NCBI GenBank assembly: GCA_949298405.1
Contig: CASFWA010000003.1
Span: 1-64,000, forward strand
Length of the DNA: 64,000 nucleotides
Reading direction: 5' to 3'
DNA from: an uncultured Pseudomonadota bacterium
Lineage (GTDB): Bacteria; Pseudomonadota; Alphaproteobacteria; Rs-D84
The notes below the pieces were generated by a model. That model was not told the DNA's origin, searched no databases, and saw only the letters and a program-made list of their open reading frames with translations. Within the stretch, counting starts at the first letter, position 1; every line of letters starts with the position of its first letter. Position numbers and translations under genes: made by a program. Shown piece by piece: positions 1-9,247 of this stretch.

Positions 1-160
<160 letters not shown>

Positions 161-256
161 CTTTTTGTTTGACTTTTTGCTAAGTCAGACGTATGCTTGA
201 AGAGTAAGTTCAAAGCATGTTGATTTGAAATGGATTTACGATTGTTCGCTGGATTT

Positions 257-376
257 AATTCTGGTGATTATAGAGCGGAAGTCACCCTCTGTTCCATTCC
301 GAACCAGACAGGGAAACTCCGTATCGCCGATGGTACTTTGGCTTCAGCCACGGAAGAGTAGGTCGTCGCCAGAATT
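257..376 (+). rRNA. rrf: 5S ribosomal RNA
   Basis: A complete 5S gene of about 120 nt. The ends AATTCTGGTG and CGCCAGAATT pair as helix I, and the internal CCATTCCGAACC and GATGGTACT strings are the conserved loop B/C and helix IV parts of bacterial 5S rRNA. A strong terminator follows 30 bases later. The ends are set from helix I pairing and could be off by 1-2 nt. Confidence 0.95.
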
Positions 377-405
377 AAGTCCAGTCCGACATGGAAACCG
401 AATTT

Positions 406-430
406 AACCGCCCAGTTGGGCGGTTTTTTT
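406..430 (+). terminator. Rho-independent terminator of the rRNA operon
   Basis: AACCGCCCAGTTGGGCGGTT forms an 8-bp GC-rich stem with a 4-nt loop, followed by a run of seven T. It lies just after 5S, so the operon ends here without a distal tRNA. Confidence 0.93.
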
Positions 431-482
431 ATTGCGCTTTTTTTCTCTGATGCTATGCTAAGTTTTCTAAGAAGGTGTTTTT

Positions 483-806
483 ATGTTGAAAAAGATTGTT
501 TCTTATGAAAATAAAAATGGTAACGTTTATTTGTTTAAAGAAACAAAGGGTTTTTCTGTCTTAATGGAAAAGCGTATTTGCCCAGGTAACTTTCGGTGTA
601 AAGCATTTTCAACAGAAAATTATGAAATAGCCATTGATAAATACAAAGAATGTATAGAATTATTAAACGGGCGTAATCCTGTCTGTCAGTGTGTTTCTAA
701 CCCAAATCGTCGTCGTAGGTGTACTGCTAAGAATTGCCCTAAAAAGTTAGGTGGCGAAGATTATTGGAGAATATTCCGTGAATCGTGTTTGTATAGAACG
801 AGATGA
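483..806 (+). CDS. Hypothetical small protein with Cys/Arg-rich tail
   Basis: Unrecognised 107-residue protein. The AAGAAGGTG before the ATG is an acceptable Shine-Dalgarno. The first 65 residues look like a compact alpha/beta domain. The tail carries a cysteine cluster (CQC ... RRRRC ... NC, about residues 68-85) that could bind metal or nucleic acid; that is inference only. It is followed after 25 bases by another unknown gene and then a hydrolase, probably as one short operon ending at the terminator at 1853. Confidence 0.6.
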   Translation: MLKKIVSYENKNGNVYLFKETKGFSVLMEKRICPGNFRCKAFSTENYEIAIDKYKECIELLNGRNPVCQCVSNPNRRRRCTAKNCPKKLGGEDYWRIFRESCLYRTR

Positions 807-831
807 TATAATTGTGACAAAGGAAAGGAAA

Positions 832-1248
832 ATGATAAAAAATAAACTTTCGGAAAAATTCCAGCAAGGAATCAAGAACATTAATTCTATACAACATAAA
901 TTATCCCAGACTATTGGTATGACAAAAAGTGGTTGGCACAAAGCAGTTATCGGTAATAATTTTGATGTGATTGTTAAAGAAGCAAGTAATGACTGGGAAG
1001 CCGTTGCAACAAATCTTATAATTGAAAAATATCATAAAGACAGACTTGTTATGTTGGATACTGTAAACCAAGGTGGCAAAAACTACATGGTTTTGACTTA
1101 TCCTGCGCGTAAAGAAAAAGCGCAACATCTTCTGCAAGAAAGATTAAAAAACTATCAAACTGGTATTTGTCCCTTGATTTTTGGTACGGAAGAAGAATTA
1201 GAAATTGCGAAAGAGCATATACTACAACAAAAAACGAAACTAAGATAA
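832..1248 (+). CDS. Hypothetical protein
   Basis: Unrecognised 138-residue soluble protein. The ATG at 832 is chosen because AAAGGAAAGGAAA lies directly upstream; the longer ORF from 751 would overlap the preceding gene by 56 nt. There is no signal peptide or membrane segment. The C-terminal third is rich in Glu, Lys and Gln and probably helical. It sits 12 nt before the hydrolase gene and is probably co-transcribed with it. No function is proposed. Confidence 0.6.
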   Translation: MIKNKLSEKFQQGIKNINSIQHKLSQTIGMTKSGWHKAVIGNNFDVIVKEASNDWEAVATNLIIEKYHKDRLVMLDTVNQGGKNYMVLTYPARKEKAQHLLQERLKNYQTGICPLIFGTEEELEIAKEHILQQKTKLR

Positions 1249-1260
1249 AGGAAAACTGAT

Positions 1261-1848
1261 ATGGCTAATGCGATAATATGTCATGGTATTAAATACAAAG
1301 AAGATTTTGATAAAATGGAAATTCCATTTTGTGCTTCTTATTGGTTTCCTTGGTTGCAACAGAAGTTGATTGTTGCGGGTGTACCTACGCAGGTTCCGTC
1401 ATTTACAAATTCTTGGGTGCCGGCGAGAAGTTATGCAGCAGATGCAGATATTTTAAAACGACAGGAAATCAATGAAGATACAATTTTAATTGGGCATTCT
1501 TGTGGCGGTGGCTTGTTGGTGAAATATCTGTCAGAAAATCCAGATGTAAAAACAGGGCATCTTGTTTTAGTCGCACCTTGGATAGATGTTTTACATCAAT
1601 TTACACAATACTTTAATGAGTTTGAACCAGATGCAAAATTACCAGAGCGGGTAAAAACAATCGATTTGTTTTATTCCACAGATGACCACTATGGGGATTT
1701 AATTTTAAAGGGTTGTGATAAACTTCAAGAAATATATCCAACTATGCGTGTTCACAAGTTTAATGATAGAAGTCATTTTAGTGGTGATATGCGACAATTT
1801 CCAGAACTATGGGAATTATGTAAAAGTTTTATAGACAAGAAACAATAA
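1261..1848 (+). CDS. RBBP9/YdeN-family serine hydrolase
   Basis: A 195-residue alpha/beta-hydrolase of the small RBBP9/YdeN type. The nucleophile elbow is GHSCGG (Ser80), in the family's usual place, about 10 residues before a predicted helix. The other triad members are probably Asp141 or Asp142 (YSTDDHYG) and His172 (DRSHFSG). No signal peptide, so cytosolic. RBBP9-like proteins are esterases or aminopeptidases with poorly known bacterial substrates. Third gene of a likely short operon ended by the hairpin at 1853. Family confident, substrate unknown. Confidence 0.87.
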   Translation: MANAIICHGIKYKEDFDKMEIPFCASYWFPWLQQKLIVAGVPTQVPSFTNSWVPARSYAADADILKRQEINEDTILIGHSCGGGLLVKYLSENPDVKTGHLVLVAPWIDVLHQFTQYFNEFEPDAKLPERVKTIDLFYSTDDHYGDLILKGCDKLQEIYPTMRVHKFNDRSHFSGDMRQFPELWELCKSFIDKKQ

Positions 1849-1852
1849 AAAT

Positions 1853-1876
1853 CCGCCCTTGTGGCGGTTTTTTTAT
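1853..1876 (+). terminator. Rho-independent terminator
   Basis: CCGCCCTTGTGGCGG forms a stem followed by seven T, immediately after the hydrolase stop codon. Confidence 0.88.
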
Positions 1877-1892
1877 TGTTTTTCTTTGTTGG

Positions 1893-1901
1893 TGGTATAT
1901 T
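1893..1901 (+). promoter_or_regulatory. Extended -10 promoter, leaderless-type, for aag
   Basis: TGGTATATT is an extended -10 element ending 9 nt before the ATG at 1911. No Shine-Dalgarno lies between, so the transcript probably starts at or very near the start codon. Confidence 0.5.
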
Positions 1902-1910
1902 CTTTTATTT

Positions 1911-2447
1911 ATGATTCTGGGGCGTAGTTTCTTTTTACAAAATCCGATGGATGCAGCAAAACAACTTGTCGGAGCCTATTTATGTTGCAGGTTGCAAGAT
2001 AATTCAGTATTTCGTGCGCGTATTTGTGAACTAGAATTGTATACAGAAGACGAAAAAGGCTGTCATGCGTTTTGTGGTAAGTGTACCGCGCGAAATGACG
2101 CTATGTTTTTGTCTGGTGGACATACTTATGTTTATCTTTGCTATGGTATGTATAATATGCTGAATATAGTTTTAGGTAAAGAAGGTATCGCAGCAGCCGT
2201 TTTAATTCGTGCGCTGGAATACAAAGGGTGTGAAGGTCCTGGTAAACTTACGCGTTTTTTAGGAATTACGCGTTCTGATAACAAGATAGATTTATGTAAT
2301 AGTAAAAAAATATGGATAGAGCCGCGTGATTCTGTGCCTGAAATCCTTGCAGGAAAAAGAATAGGTATTGATTATGCTGGAAAAGACGCGGAATTACCTT
2401 GGCGATTTGTTATAAAAGGTAGCCATTTTATAAGTAAACCTATTTAA
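1911..2447 (+). CDS. aag: DNA-3-methyladenine glycosylase (AAG/MPG family)
   Basis: A 178-residue monofunctional glycosylase that excises alkylated and deaminated purines in base-excision repair. It matches the AAG/MPG fold: the CELELY segment holds the predicted catalytic Glu42 and intercalating Tyr44, His52 follows at the family spacing, and YVYLCYGMYNMLNIV (about residues 73-87) is the family signature. It converges with tsaC, the two stop ends overlapping by 8 nt. No Shine-Dalgarno is seen; an extended -10 lies directly upstream. Confidence 0.92.
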   Translation: MILGRSFFLQNPMDAAKQLVGAYLCCRLQDNSVFRARICELELYTEDEKGCHAFCGKCTARNDAMFLSGGHTYVYLCYGMYNMLNIVLGKEGIAAAVLIRALEYKGCEGPGKLTRFLGITRSDNKIDLCNSKKIWIEPRDSVPEILAGKRIGIDYAGKDAELPWRFVIKGSHFISKPI

Positions 2448-3009
2448 TTTCAACCGCACCTTGACGAACGATTTTTACTTCGTTATCGGTTAGAATAGCA
2501 ACAGTACTTGGTGCACCACCCATTTTATCAAAAGCATTATCAATTACGATTATTTCAGGAAATTGCTTTTGTATTTCTTCTGCTGATTGTAATGGCGGTT
2601 GCCCTGATATGTTTGCAGAAGTTGTTGCCAGACAATGTCCATTAATTACAGAACATAGTTCTTGAAAAGGTTTGTAGTTTGGAACGCGTACGCCACCGAA
2701 AGACATAGAATCCGTTTCTGCAACTGGAACACCAATAGTCAAAGCGCCTGGCCAATATTTTTGTGCAAGTTCGAATGCTTTTTGTGGATAGTCCCGCATA
2801 TATTGCTTTATATGTTCAAGACTATCAGACATTATTATCAGGTGTTTTTCTTTGGGTCTGCGTTTAAGTTCAAAAATAGCATCTGCCCCTGCGTGTGTCG
2901 GCAAAGCACCCAATCCCCAGACTGTATCTGTTGGAAAAGCGATAACGCCACCATTTAATAAGTGTTCATTTAGTTCTTTTATAAAATCGGGATTTTTTAA
3001 GTCTATCAT
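2440..3009 (-). CDS. tsaC: L-threonylcarbamoyladenylate synthase (Sua5/YrdC family)
   Basis: A 189-residue TsaC/YrdC-type protein that makes threonylcarbamoyl-AMP from threonine, bicarbonate and ATP for t6A modification of ANN-decoding tRNAs. Seen directly: FPTDTVWGLG near the N-terminus, KRRPKEK, TSANISGQ and the terminal APSTV segment, all core YrdC-domain motifs. It lacks the C-terminal Sua5 domain, so it is the short TsaC form. The start at 3009 (MIDLKNP) is preferred over 3084 because the extra 25 residues precede the domain. Convergent overlap of 8 nt with aag. Confidence 0.92.
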   Translation of the reverse strand: MIDLKNPDFIKELNEHLLNGGVIAFPTDTVWGLGALPTHAGADAIFELKRRPKEKHLIIMSDSLEHIKQYMRDYPQKAFELAQKYWPGALTIGVPVAETDSMSFGGVRVPNYKPFQELCSVINGHCLATTSANISGQPPLQSAEEIQKQFPEIIVIDNAFDKMGGAPSTVAILTDNEVKIVRQGAVEIK

Positions 3010-3138
3010 AACCAAGAAAGTATAAATTATTATTTGTCGGTGTAAAGTTAAAATTTTCTGTAAAAACATGATTTTTGCTTGCATTTATTGTCGAATTTTC
3101 TCAGAATTTCTAAGCATTTTTAATTCAAAGGAGAAACC

Positions 3139-5799
3139 ATGAGTAATAAATGGGTATATACTTTCGGCGACGGTAATGCTGAAGGTAAAGCAGATATGAG
3201 AAATCTGCTTGGTGGTAAAGGTGCAAACTTAGCCGAAATGAATTTAGTTGGCTTACCTGTTCCTGCTGGTTTTACAGTAACTACAGAAGTTTGTACATAT
3301 TATTATGATAACAATCAGACTTATCCAGAAGATTTAATGGACCAAGTTCGTGCAGGTGTTGCGCATATTGAAAAAATTATGGGCAAGAAGTTTGCTGATA
3401 TGGAAAACCCATTATTGGTTTCTGTTCGTTCTGGTGCGCGCGTTTCCATGCCAGGTATGATGGATACAGTTTTGAACTTGGGTTTGAATGATGAAACAGT
3501 TAAAGCATTAGCAAAACATTCTGGTAACGAACGCTTTGCATATGATTCTTATCGTCGTTTTATTATGATGTTCTCTGATGTTGTGTTGGGTGCAGACATT
3601 GACTTGTTCGAACACACTTTGGAACGTATGAAGGAAGACAAAGGCTATAAAGTAGATACAGAATTAACTGCTGATGACTTGAAGGAATTGGTAGAAAAGT
3701 TCAAAGAAATCGGTGTTAAGATTGGTAAAGTATTCCCACAAGATCCTTGGGAACAGTTGAAATTAGGTATCGGTGCGGTATTTGGCAGTTGGATGTCCAA
3801 GAAAGCAATTACATATCGTAAATTGAATAATATTCCAGGTGATTGGGGTACTGCAGTAAACGTTCAGGCGATGGTATTCGGTAATTCTGGTGATGATTCC
3901 GCAACAGGTGTATGCTTTAGCCGTGACCCTGCAACAGGTGAAAACAAATATTACGGTGAATACTTGATTAACGCACAAGGTGAAGACGTTGTTGCTGGTA
4001 TTCGTACACCACAGCCTATGAGCAAAGATGATTCTGGTCGCCTGTCTTTGGAAGAAGCAATGCCAGATGTTTATAAAGAATTGTGTGATGTTCGTGAAAA
4101 ACTGGAAAAGCATTATAAAGACATGCAAGATATGGAGTTCACAATTGAACATGGTAAATTGTGGATGTTGCAGTGCCGTAACGGTAAACGTACTGCAGCA
4201 GCGGCTGTTCGTATGGCAGTTGAAATGGTAGAAGAAGGTTTGCTGACAAAAGAAGAAGCAATATTGCGTGTTGGTGCAGACCAGTTAGACCATTTATTGC
4301 ATCCTATGTTAGACCCAAAAGCAGAAAAGAAAGTTATTGCGACAGGTTTGCCTGCGTCCCCAGGTGCAGCGGTTGGTCAGGCTGTATTTAATGCAGAAGA
4401 TGCAGAAAAGTGGGCAAAGGAAGGCAAAAAAGTAATGCTTATCCGCGTTGAAACATCCCCAGAAGATATTGCAGGTATGAACGCTGCACAAGGTGTTATT
4501 ACAGCTCGTGGTGGTATGACTTCACACGCAGCGGTTGTTGCACGTGGTATGGGAACGCCTTGCGTATCTGGTTCACCTGATATCAAGATTGATTATGAAA
4601 CCAAGACCATGAAAACAACAGGTGGTGCAATAATCAAAGAAGGTGATTGGGTATCTATTGATGGTGCAAAAGGTCAGATTATCGAAGGTCAAGTTCCAAC
4701 AGTATCTGTAGAATTGACAGGTAATTTTGGTACATTGATGAAATGGGTTGATGAAATCAAAGATTTGACTGTTAAAGCAAATGCAGAAACACCAAAAGAC
4801 GCAAAACAAGCACGTGACTTCGGTGCGGAAGGTATTGGTTTAGCGCGTACAGAACACATGTTCTTTGACCCAAGTCGTATACAAGATATGAGAGAAATGA
4901 TTTTGGCAGAAGATGTAGAAGGCAGACGCGCTGCATTGGCAAAATTGTTGCCATATCAGAAAGCAGACTTTGTAGAACTGTTCAAGATTATGGACGGTCT
5001 GCCAGTCACAATTCGTTTGATTGACCCACCGCTTCATGAATTCTTGCCACATACAGAAGAAGATATCAAAGAATTAGCAGAACATATTGGTAAGTCTGTT
5101 GAGTTTGTAAAAGCACGTGCAGAAGCATTGCATGAACAGAATCCAATGTTGGGTCATCGTGGTTGCAGATTAGCAATTACATACCCAGAAATCTGTGAAA
5201 TGCAGACTCGCGCAATCTTGTCTGCTGCGCTGGAATGCAAGAATACAGGTGTTCGCGTATTCCCAGAAATCGAAGTTCCTTTGGTAGGTTCTAAGAAAGA
5301 AGTAGATATCGTTAAAGCGGTTATTGATGCAACAGCACATTCTCTGTTCGCTGAAACAGGTGACAGCGTTGAATATACAGTAGGTTCAATGATTGAGTTG
5401 CCACGTGCAGCAGTGTTGGCAGATGAAATCGCAGAAAGTTGTGAATTCTTTGAATTTGGAACAAACGATTTGACTCAGACAACATTGGGTATGTCACGTG
5501 ACGATACTGGTAAAATCTTAGATGAATACCGTGCACGTGGTGTATATGTTGCAGACCCATTTGCATCTGTTGATCAAGAAGGTGTTGGTATCTTGATTAA
5601 AGACGCTGTTGAAAAAGCGCGCAAGACAAAGGGTGAGCATATTCACTTGGGTGTATGTGGTGAACATGGTGGTGACCCAGAATCAATCACATTCTTCCAC
5701 AAGGTTGGATTTAACTCTGTATCATGCAGTCCGTTCCGTGTGCCAATTGCACGTTTGGCGGCCGCACAAGCAGCAGTTAAATTCCCAAGAAAGAAATAA
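3139..5799 (+). CDS. ppdK: Pyruvate, phosphate dikinase
   Basis: An 886-residue PPDK of full normal length, interconverting pyruvate + ATP + Pi and PEP + AMP + PPi. N-terminal ATP-grasp domain (about 1-340, with GGKGANLAEM and VSVRSGARVSMPGMMDTVLN), central phosphohistidine domain (GGMTSHAAVVARG, catalytic His near residue 461) and C-terminal PEP/pyruvate TIM barrel (about 530-886, including GHRGCRLAITYPEI and the GVCGEHGGDP cysteine). A good Shine-Dalgarno (AAAGGAGAAACC) precedes the ATG. Monocistronic, with its own terminator. A pyruvate kinase lies at 55.6 kb, so both routes between PEP and pyruvate are present. Confidence 0.98.
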   Translation: MSNKWVYTFGDGNAEGKADMRNLLGGKGANLAEMNLVGLPVPAGFTVTTEVCTYYYDNNQTYPEDLMDQVRAGVAHIEKIMGKKFADMENPLLVSVRSGARVSMPGMMDTVLNLGLNDETVKALAKHSGNERFAYDSYRRFIMMFSDVVLGADIDLFEHTLERMKEDKGYKVDTELTADDLKELVEKFKEIGVKIGKVFPQDPWEQLKLGIGAVFGSWMSKKAITYRKLNNIPGDWGTAVNVQAMVFGNSGDDSATGVCFSRDPATGENKYYGEYLINAQGEDVVAGIRTPQPMSKDDSGRLSLEEAMPDVYKELCDVREKLEKHYKDMQDMEFTIEHGKLWMLQCRNGKRTAAAAVRMAVEMVEEGLLTKEEAILRVGADQLDHLLHPMLDPKAEKKVIATGLPASPGAAVGQAVFNAEDAEKWAKEGKKVMLIRVETSPEDIAGMNAAQGVITARGGMTSHAAVVARGMGTPCVSGSPDIKIDYETKTMKTTGGAIIKEGDWVSIDGAKGQIIEGQVPTVSVELTGNFGTLMKWVDEIKDLTVKANAETPKDAKQARDFGAEGIGLARTEHMFFDPSRIQDMREMILAEDVEGRRAALAKLLPYQKADFVELFKIMDGLPVTIRLIDPPLHEFLPHTEEDIKELAEHIGKSVEFVKARAEALHEQNPMLGHRGCRLAITYPEICEMQTRAILSAALECKNTGVRVFPEIEVPLVGSKKEVDIVKAVIDATAHSLFAETGDSVEYTVGSMIELPRAAVLADEIAESCEFFEFGTNDLTQTTLGMSRDDTGKILDEYRARGVYVADPFASVDQEGVGILIKDAVEKARKTKGEHIHLGVCGEHGGDPESITFFHKVGFNSVSCSPFRVPIARLAAAQAAVKFPRKK

Positions 5800-5815
5800 T
5801 CTTAGAAAGGAGAAA

Positions 5816-5843
5816 AGAACCGCTCAATCGAGTGGTTCTTTTT
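5816..5843 (+). terminator. Rho-independent terminator of ppdK
   Basis: AGAACCGCTC and GAGTGGTTCT pair around an AATC loop, with T6 following. Confidence 0.88.
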
Positions 5844-5855
5844 TAGTTATAATAT

Positions 5856-6410
5856 TTAGAAACTGTAATGTATAGCAAGTCCAGTATAATTAAATCCGTG
5901 ATTTATTTCTGTAAAATCACCATTAGAAAAGTGTTGTGTAAATAGTTCCGCGCGCCAACGGTCTGAGATATTTTTACCTAAAAATACTTTTTCACCGAAT
6001 ACTAATCTACTTTCAACATATTCGTCTTTTGAATCGCGCATATAAGGGCCTATCCCAATACCAAAATAAAAACCATTCCAGTTTACAATTGCAACATCCC
6101 AAGAAATTCCGATTGCCATAAAAGATAAACCATGAGTATGATGATACGCAAAGTTTTGAACATAACTAAGATTCATTCTGGAAGGTAGTCTAAAAATTTC
6201 CATTGGTTGACTATATTGCGCCATCAGCATAGTCATAGGTTCTATTTCCCACAGAAAAGGGTCGATTAGTTTTAATAGTGTGCCGCTTCCTGTACCTTGT
6301 GCAAAGTGTAAAGAAATAGAATTGTCAGTGTTTTCTGCAAACATGGGGTTCGTTACCGCAAATGCAGAAGAACAAATAAAGACAGAAAACAATGTAAATA
6401 GTTTTTTCAT
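5856..6410 (-). CDS. PagL-like lipid A 3-O-deacylase / acyloxyacyl hydrolase
   Basis: A 184-residue outer-membrane beta-barrel candidate of the PagL/acyloxyacyl hydrolase family (PF09411). A signal peptide (MKKLFTLFSVFICSSAFA) precedes alternating amphipathic strands. The C-terminal part has the family hallmark HFSN (His160, Ser162, Asn163) followed by INHGFN and a terminal aromatic strand (HYSF). PagL removes the 3-O acyl chain of lipid A. The Pseudomonas PagL glutamate position reads Asn174 here, as in broader family members, so activity is inferred. Start 6410 chosen for the signal peptide. Confidence 0.8.
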   Translation of the reverse strand: MKKLFTLFSVFICSSAFAVTNPMFAENTDNSISLHFAQGTGSGTLLKLIDPFLWEIEPMTMLMAQYSQPMEIFRLPSRMNLSYVQNFAYHHTHGLSFMAIGISWDVAIVNWNGFYFGIGIGPYMRDSKDEYVESRLVFGEKVFLGKNISDRWRAELFTQHFSNGDFTEINHGFNYTGLAIHYSF

Positions 6411-6486
6411 AGTAAAGATATTATACACTAATAAGTTTAAACAAGGAATAATAAAAAATTCCGTATTTACAGAGTGCGACAAAAAT

Positions 6487-6580
6487 GTTATAATTAAACA
6501 AACTAGATGTAAGATTTGTATAGAATCTTACTATAAAATAGCGGGTTTTCCGGTGATTTCCGGAATACAGGAGAGTATTT
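6487..6580 (+). promoter_or_regulatory. Promoter and two-hairpin leader of the first Cys-rich protein gene
   Basis: A TATAAT box (about 6489) lies roughly 90 nt ahead of the ATG. The leader can fold into two hairpins: GTAAGATT/AATCTTAC (6509-6516 with 6524-6531, 7-nt loop) and TTCCGG/CCGGAA (6548-6553 with 6560-6565), the second just ahead of the CAGGAGAG ribosome site. Leaders of this length are uncommon in this window, so RNA-level control is possible. Confidence 0.45.
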
Positions 6581-8752
6581 ATGAAAAGCCGTAATATAGC
6601 AGATTACTGCAAAGATGCGATGGGGACAGTATTTTTACTGGCTGGTGCATTTTTTGTTTGTTCTACGCTTTTATCTATGAGGGCAGTTTTTGCAGACCCG
6701 ATTGCGCCGATGCAGTCTTCGGCTGTTGCAACGCCGCAAGCAACGCGTGCAGGCTCTTCGGCTCGTGCGAGTGCGCGTCCTGCAACATCAAGAGGAACAT
6801 CGACAAATACAGTATCACGTGGGACGACAGCGTCGAATACATCTTCACGTGCGGTGGTGTCACGTGCTGCGACGACAAATACTGTTTCTCGTGGGACAAC
6901 TACGGCAGGTGCAACAAATGTTGTAAGTTCTCGTCCAAGTACAACAGTATCACGTGGAACAACTGCGACAGGAACGACAAGTCGTAACGTTGTATCGCGT
7001 AATGCAGTAAATACCACATCCAGGGTTGCAGCCAATAATGTTGCTAGAACTGTTGTGTCACGTACAACGTCTAATCCGTCACGTGTTTCTTTGCAGGGCA
7101 GCGCAATTCGTGGTAGCAAAGCGGCAATAAATTCAAACACATATACATATTTATCTAATAAACTGTATACAGGAAATTACTCAAATATAATTGATTCTAC
7201 AACGGGTTTAATTTCTTCCGAGGCGTATAATAACTGTTTAGAATCTTATTATGCGTGTATGGATGAAATTTGTACTGCACGTAATTCTGCACAGCGTCGT
7301 TGTGCATGCGCTGGTCGTGTAAAAGCATTTGCAGAGGCAGAAACAGCATTAGAGAGTGCAAACGAAGAGTTGATAAAGGTTTCTGGTGAATTGGCTTTGT
7401 TAATTGCAACAAAGGGTAAGGATGTTAGTGAAGCATTCCAATTGACTGACGCAGAAAAAGTTATGAACTGTGTTTCGTGGCAAGAAGCCAGTGAAAATGG
7501 AACTGCATCAGAATCTGATTTTGGTGATTGGTGTGAACAGCATGCTATATTTGATGGCACTTGCAGCCATAATACACCACCTTCTTACTGTAAAGAATCA
7601 GGTAATAATTTTGGGTTTGATGTTTCTTCATTAGACGGAACAGGTAGTGATATTTTGGCGTCTTTGCAGTCTTGGGCAGATGCTAAGGAAGCAACATTAA
7701 CTATCATATCGGATGATACAGATAATTTGTTAAATGCGTTTGATAATATATCAAGTGTTGTTGGTAATTTGGCAGGTATTGACGGTGCTTTTGCGGATTC
7801 TGAAAATCTAAAGGATTCTTTGGCAGAAACATGGGGGTATGAACTATTTGAATATGCTCATAATAATGTTTGCAACCGAGTATTAGACTCTTGCTTTAAT
7901 GGTATTTATGAAGCGTGTGGTACACCACCATCCAGTGGACGCAAGTGCGGTAATGGTCAATCACAATGCCCATATAATTATAATACTTATATTTCTGTTT
8001 CTAATACGGGGTCTTATGAATTAGATTTTATTGAACCGAATACAGGTTATACGGCATCTAATTCTGCTACATGCTTTGGTTATACAACTGCCTCGGGTGA
8101 CCCGTATTCTAACTTGCGTGGGCCGGTTGCAGATGCGCGTCGTAGCATTATGCAGAAATACGCTTTGGATGCAAATGCAGACTGTGACGCATACGGGGAA
8201 CAATTGCGTACAACAGCGCAGAATATAGGTTATCAAAAAGTAGCGGCTCAACAGGCATTGCAACAGAAGCGTTTAGAGTTTGCACAAGAAGAAAAAGAAA
8301 CTATATTAAGCGAAGCAACATCTGCTGGTACGAACTTTAATGAATGTTTAAGTGAAATATTTGATTGTTATGAAACTCAGGCTTCATCAAATACAAACTG
8401 GCCGGATGCTCGTATCAAGACATATTGTGCGCAGATTGCGAACGTTCCGCATTGTTATGAAACTATGATATGTAATCCTTCTACGGCTCAGTTCCGCGCG
8501 GTCATAGATAAACAGGATAACGCACAGTGTAATAACAGTCAGGATTACACACAGAATACTTGCCGTAACATCGTAACCCTGAACGAAATCTTAAACGGTG
8601 TTAATGGGGCTGGTGCTGTTGATACAGATACGGCATTGTGCATAGGCACAGATGCAGAAAAGTGTAATTCTGCCGCGTTGCGTGAACAGTGCTTGCTGAA
8701 TAACGGTGTCGAAGCAATCCGTACATGGAAGCGAGCCGACTCAAGTAATTAA
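6581..8752 (+). CDS. Large secreted Cys-rich protein with Ser/Thr/Arg low-complexity region (paralogue A)
   Basis: Unrecognised 723-residue exported protein. The N-terminal hydrophobic segment (about 16-38) ends in a plausible signal cleavage site VFA-DP. Residues about 45-180 are low-complexity Ser/Thr/Arg/Ala with repeated (V)SRGTT units. From about 215 on it is globular, helical and rich in spaced cysteines, starting with a C-x6-C-x4-C-x9-C-x-C block (C219-C243) shared exactly with the protein encoded at 9604. The cysteines suggest disulfides in the periplasm or outside the cell. CAGGAGAG ribosome site; strong terminator after the gene. Confidence 0.85.
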   Translation: MKSRNIADYCKDAMGTVFLLAGAFFVCSTLLSMRAVFADPIAPMQSSAVATPQATRAGSSARASARPATSRGTSTNTVSRGTTASNTSSRAVVSRAATTNTVSRGTTTAGATNVVSSRPSTTVSRGTTATGTTSRNVVSRNAVNTTSRVAANNVARTVVSRTTSNPSRVSLQGSAIRGSKAAINSNTYTYLSNKLYTGNYSNIIDSTTGLISSEAYNNCLESYYACMDEICTARNSAQRRCACAGRVKAFAEAETALESANEELIKVSGELALLIATKGKDVSEAFQLTDAEKVMNCVSWQEASENGTASESDFGDWCEQHAIFDGTCSHNTPPSYCKESGNNFGFDVSSLDGTGSDILASLQSWADAKEATLTIISDDTDNLLNAFDNISSVVGNLAGIDGAFADSENLKDSLAETWGYELFEYAHNNVCNRVLDSCFNGIYEACGTPPSSGRKCGNGQSQCPYNYNTYISVSNTGSYELDFIEPNTGYTASNSATCFGYTTASGDPYSNLRGPVADARRSIMQKYALDANADCDAYGEQLRTTAQNIGYQKVAAQQALQQKRLEFAQEEKETILSEATSAGTNFNECLSEIFDCYETQASSNTNWPDARIKTYCAQIANVPHCYETMICNPSTAQFRAVIDKQDNAQCNNSQDYTQNTCRNIVTLNEILNGVNGAGAVDTDTALCIGTDAEKCNSAALREQCLLNNGVEAIRTWKRADSSN

Positions 8753-8778
8753 AAAACGCCCTTTGGGGCGTTTTTTTT
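8753..8778 (+). terminator. Rho-independent terminator
   Basis: AAAAAACGCCCTTTGGGGCGTTTTTTTT, directly after the stop codon of the Cys-rich protein gene. Confidence 0.93.
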
Positions 8779-8820
8779 AGTCTTTTATAATATGTTTGCA
8801 TAATATTTTATGCAAATTGC

Positions 8821-8848
8821 TTGACTTTTTGATAAAAAATGTTATTTT
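8821..8848 (+). promoter_or_regulatory. Promoter of rplU-rpmA
   Basis: TTGACT (8821-8826) and TATTTT (8843-8848) are separated by 16 nt, about 50 nt before the rplU start. Confidence 0.5.
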
Positions 8849-8900
8849 TGTAGAAACTTTTAGACAAAATAGAACAAGAACAATAGCAAAGAGAAAGAAA

Positions 8901-9200
8901 ATGAGCAATTTTGCAATCTTTCAAACCGGTGGCAAACAATATCGCGTTCAGGCGGGGGATATTGTAAAGGTTGAAAAACTGAATGCTGAAGGTAAGGTAG
9001 AATTTGACCAAGTATTAATGGTTGGTGACAAGGTTGGTACACCGTTTGTTGATGGTGCCAAAGTTGTTGCAGAGGTTTTGGAACAGAAACGTACTGATAA
9101 AGTTTTGGTGTTCAAGAAAAAGCGTCGTCAGAATTATCGTCGTACGCATGGTCATCGTCAGTATATAACTGTTTTGAAAATAACGGAAATCAAAGGTTAA
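8901..9200 (+). CDS. rplU: 50S ribosomal protein L21 (bL21)
   Basis: A 99-residue bL21. [13 protein letters not shown] at the N-terminus and [16 protein letters not shown] near the C-terminus are diagnostic. The start at 8901 follows GAGAAAGAAA and lies downstream of the predicted promoter, so the longer in-frame ORF from 8796 is rejected. First gene of the conserved rplU-rpmA pair. Confidence 0.97.
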   Translation: MSNFAIFQTGGKQYRVQAGDIVKVEKLNAEGKVEFDQVLMVGDKVGTPFVDGAKVVAEVLEQKRTDKVLVFKKKRRQNYRRTHGHRQYITVLKITEIKG

Positions 9201-9247
9201 TTTCTGGTGTATAAATCAGAAAAATCAGAAATTAAAGGAGTTTAATT

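Noticed and set aside
225-407. 60-codon plus-strand ORF
   Set aside because: It lies over the 5S rRNA gene and is a chance reading frame.
6604-7140. 178-codon minus-strand ORF
   Set aside because: Antisense to the Ser/Thr/Arg repeats of the Cys-rich gene; the open frame is a side effect of the repeated codons. The same applies to 9489-10037.
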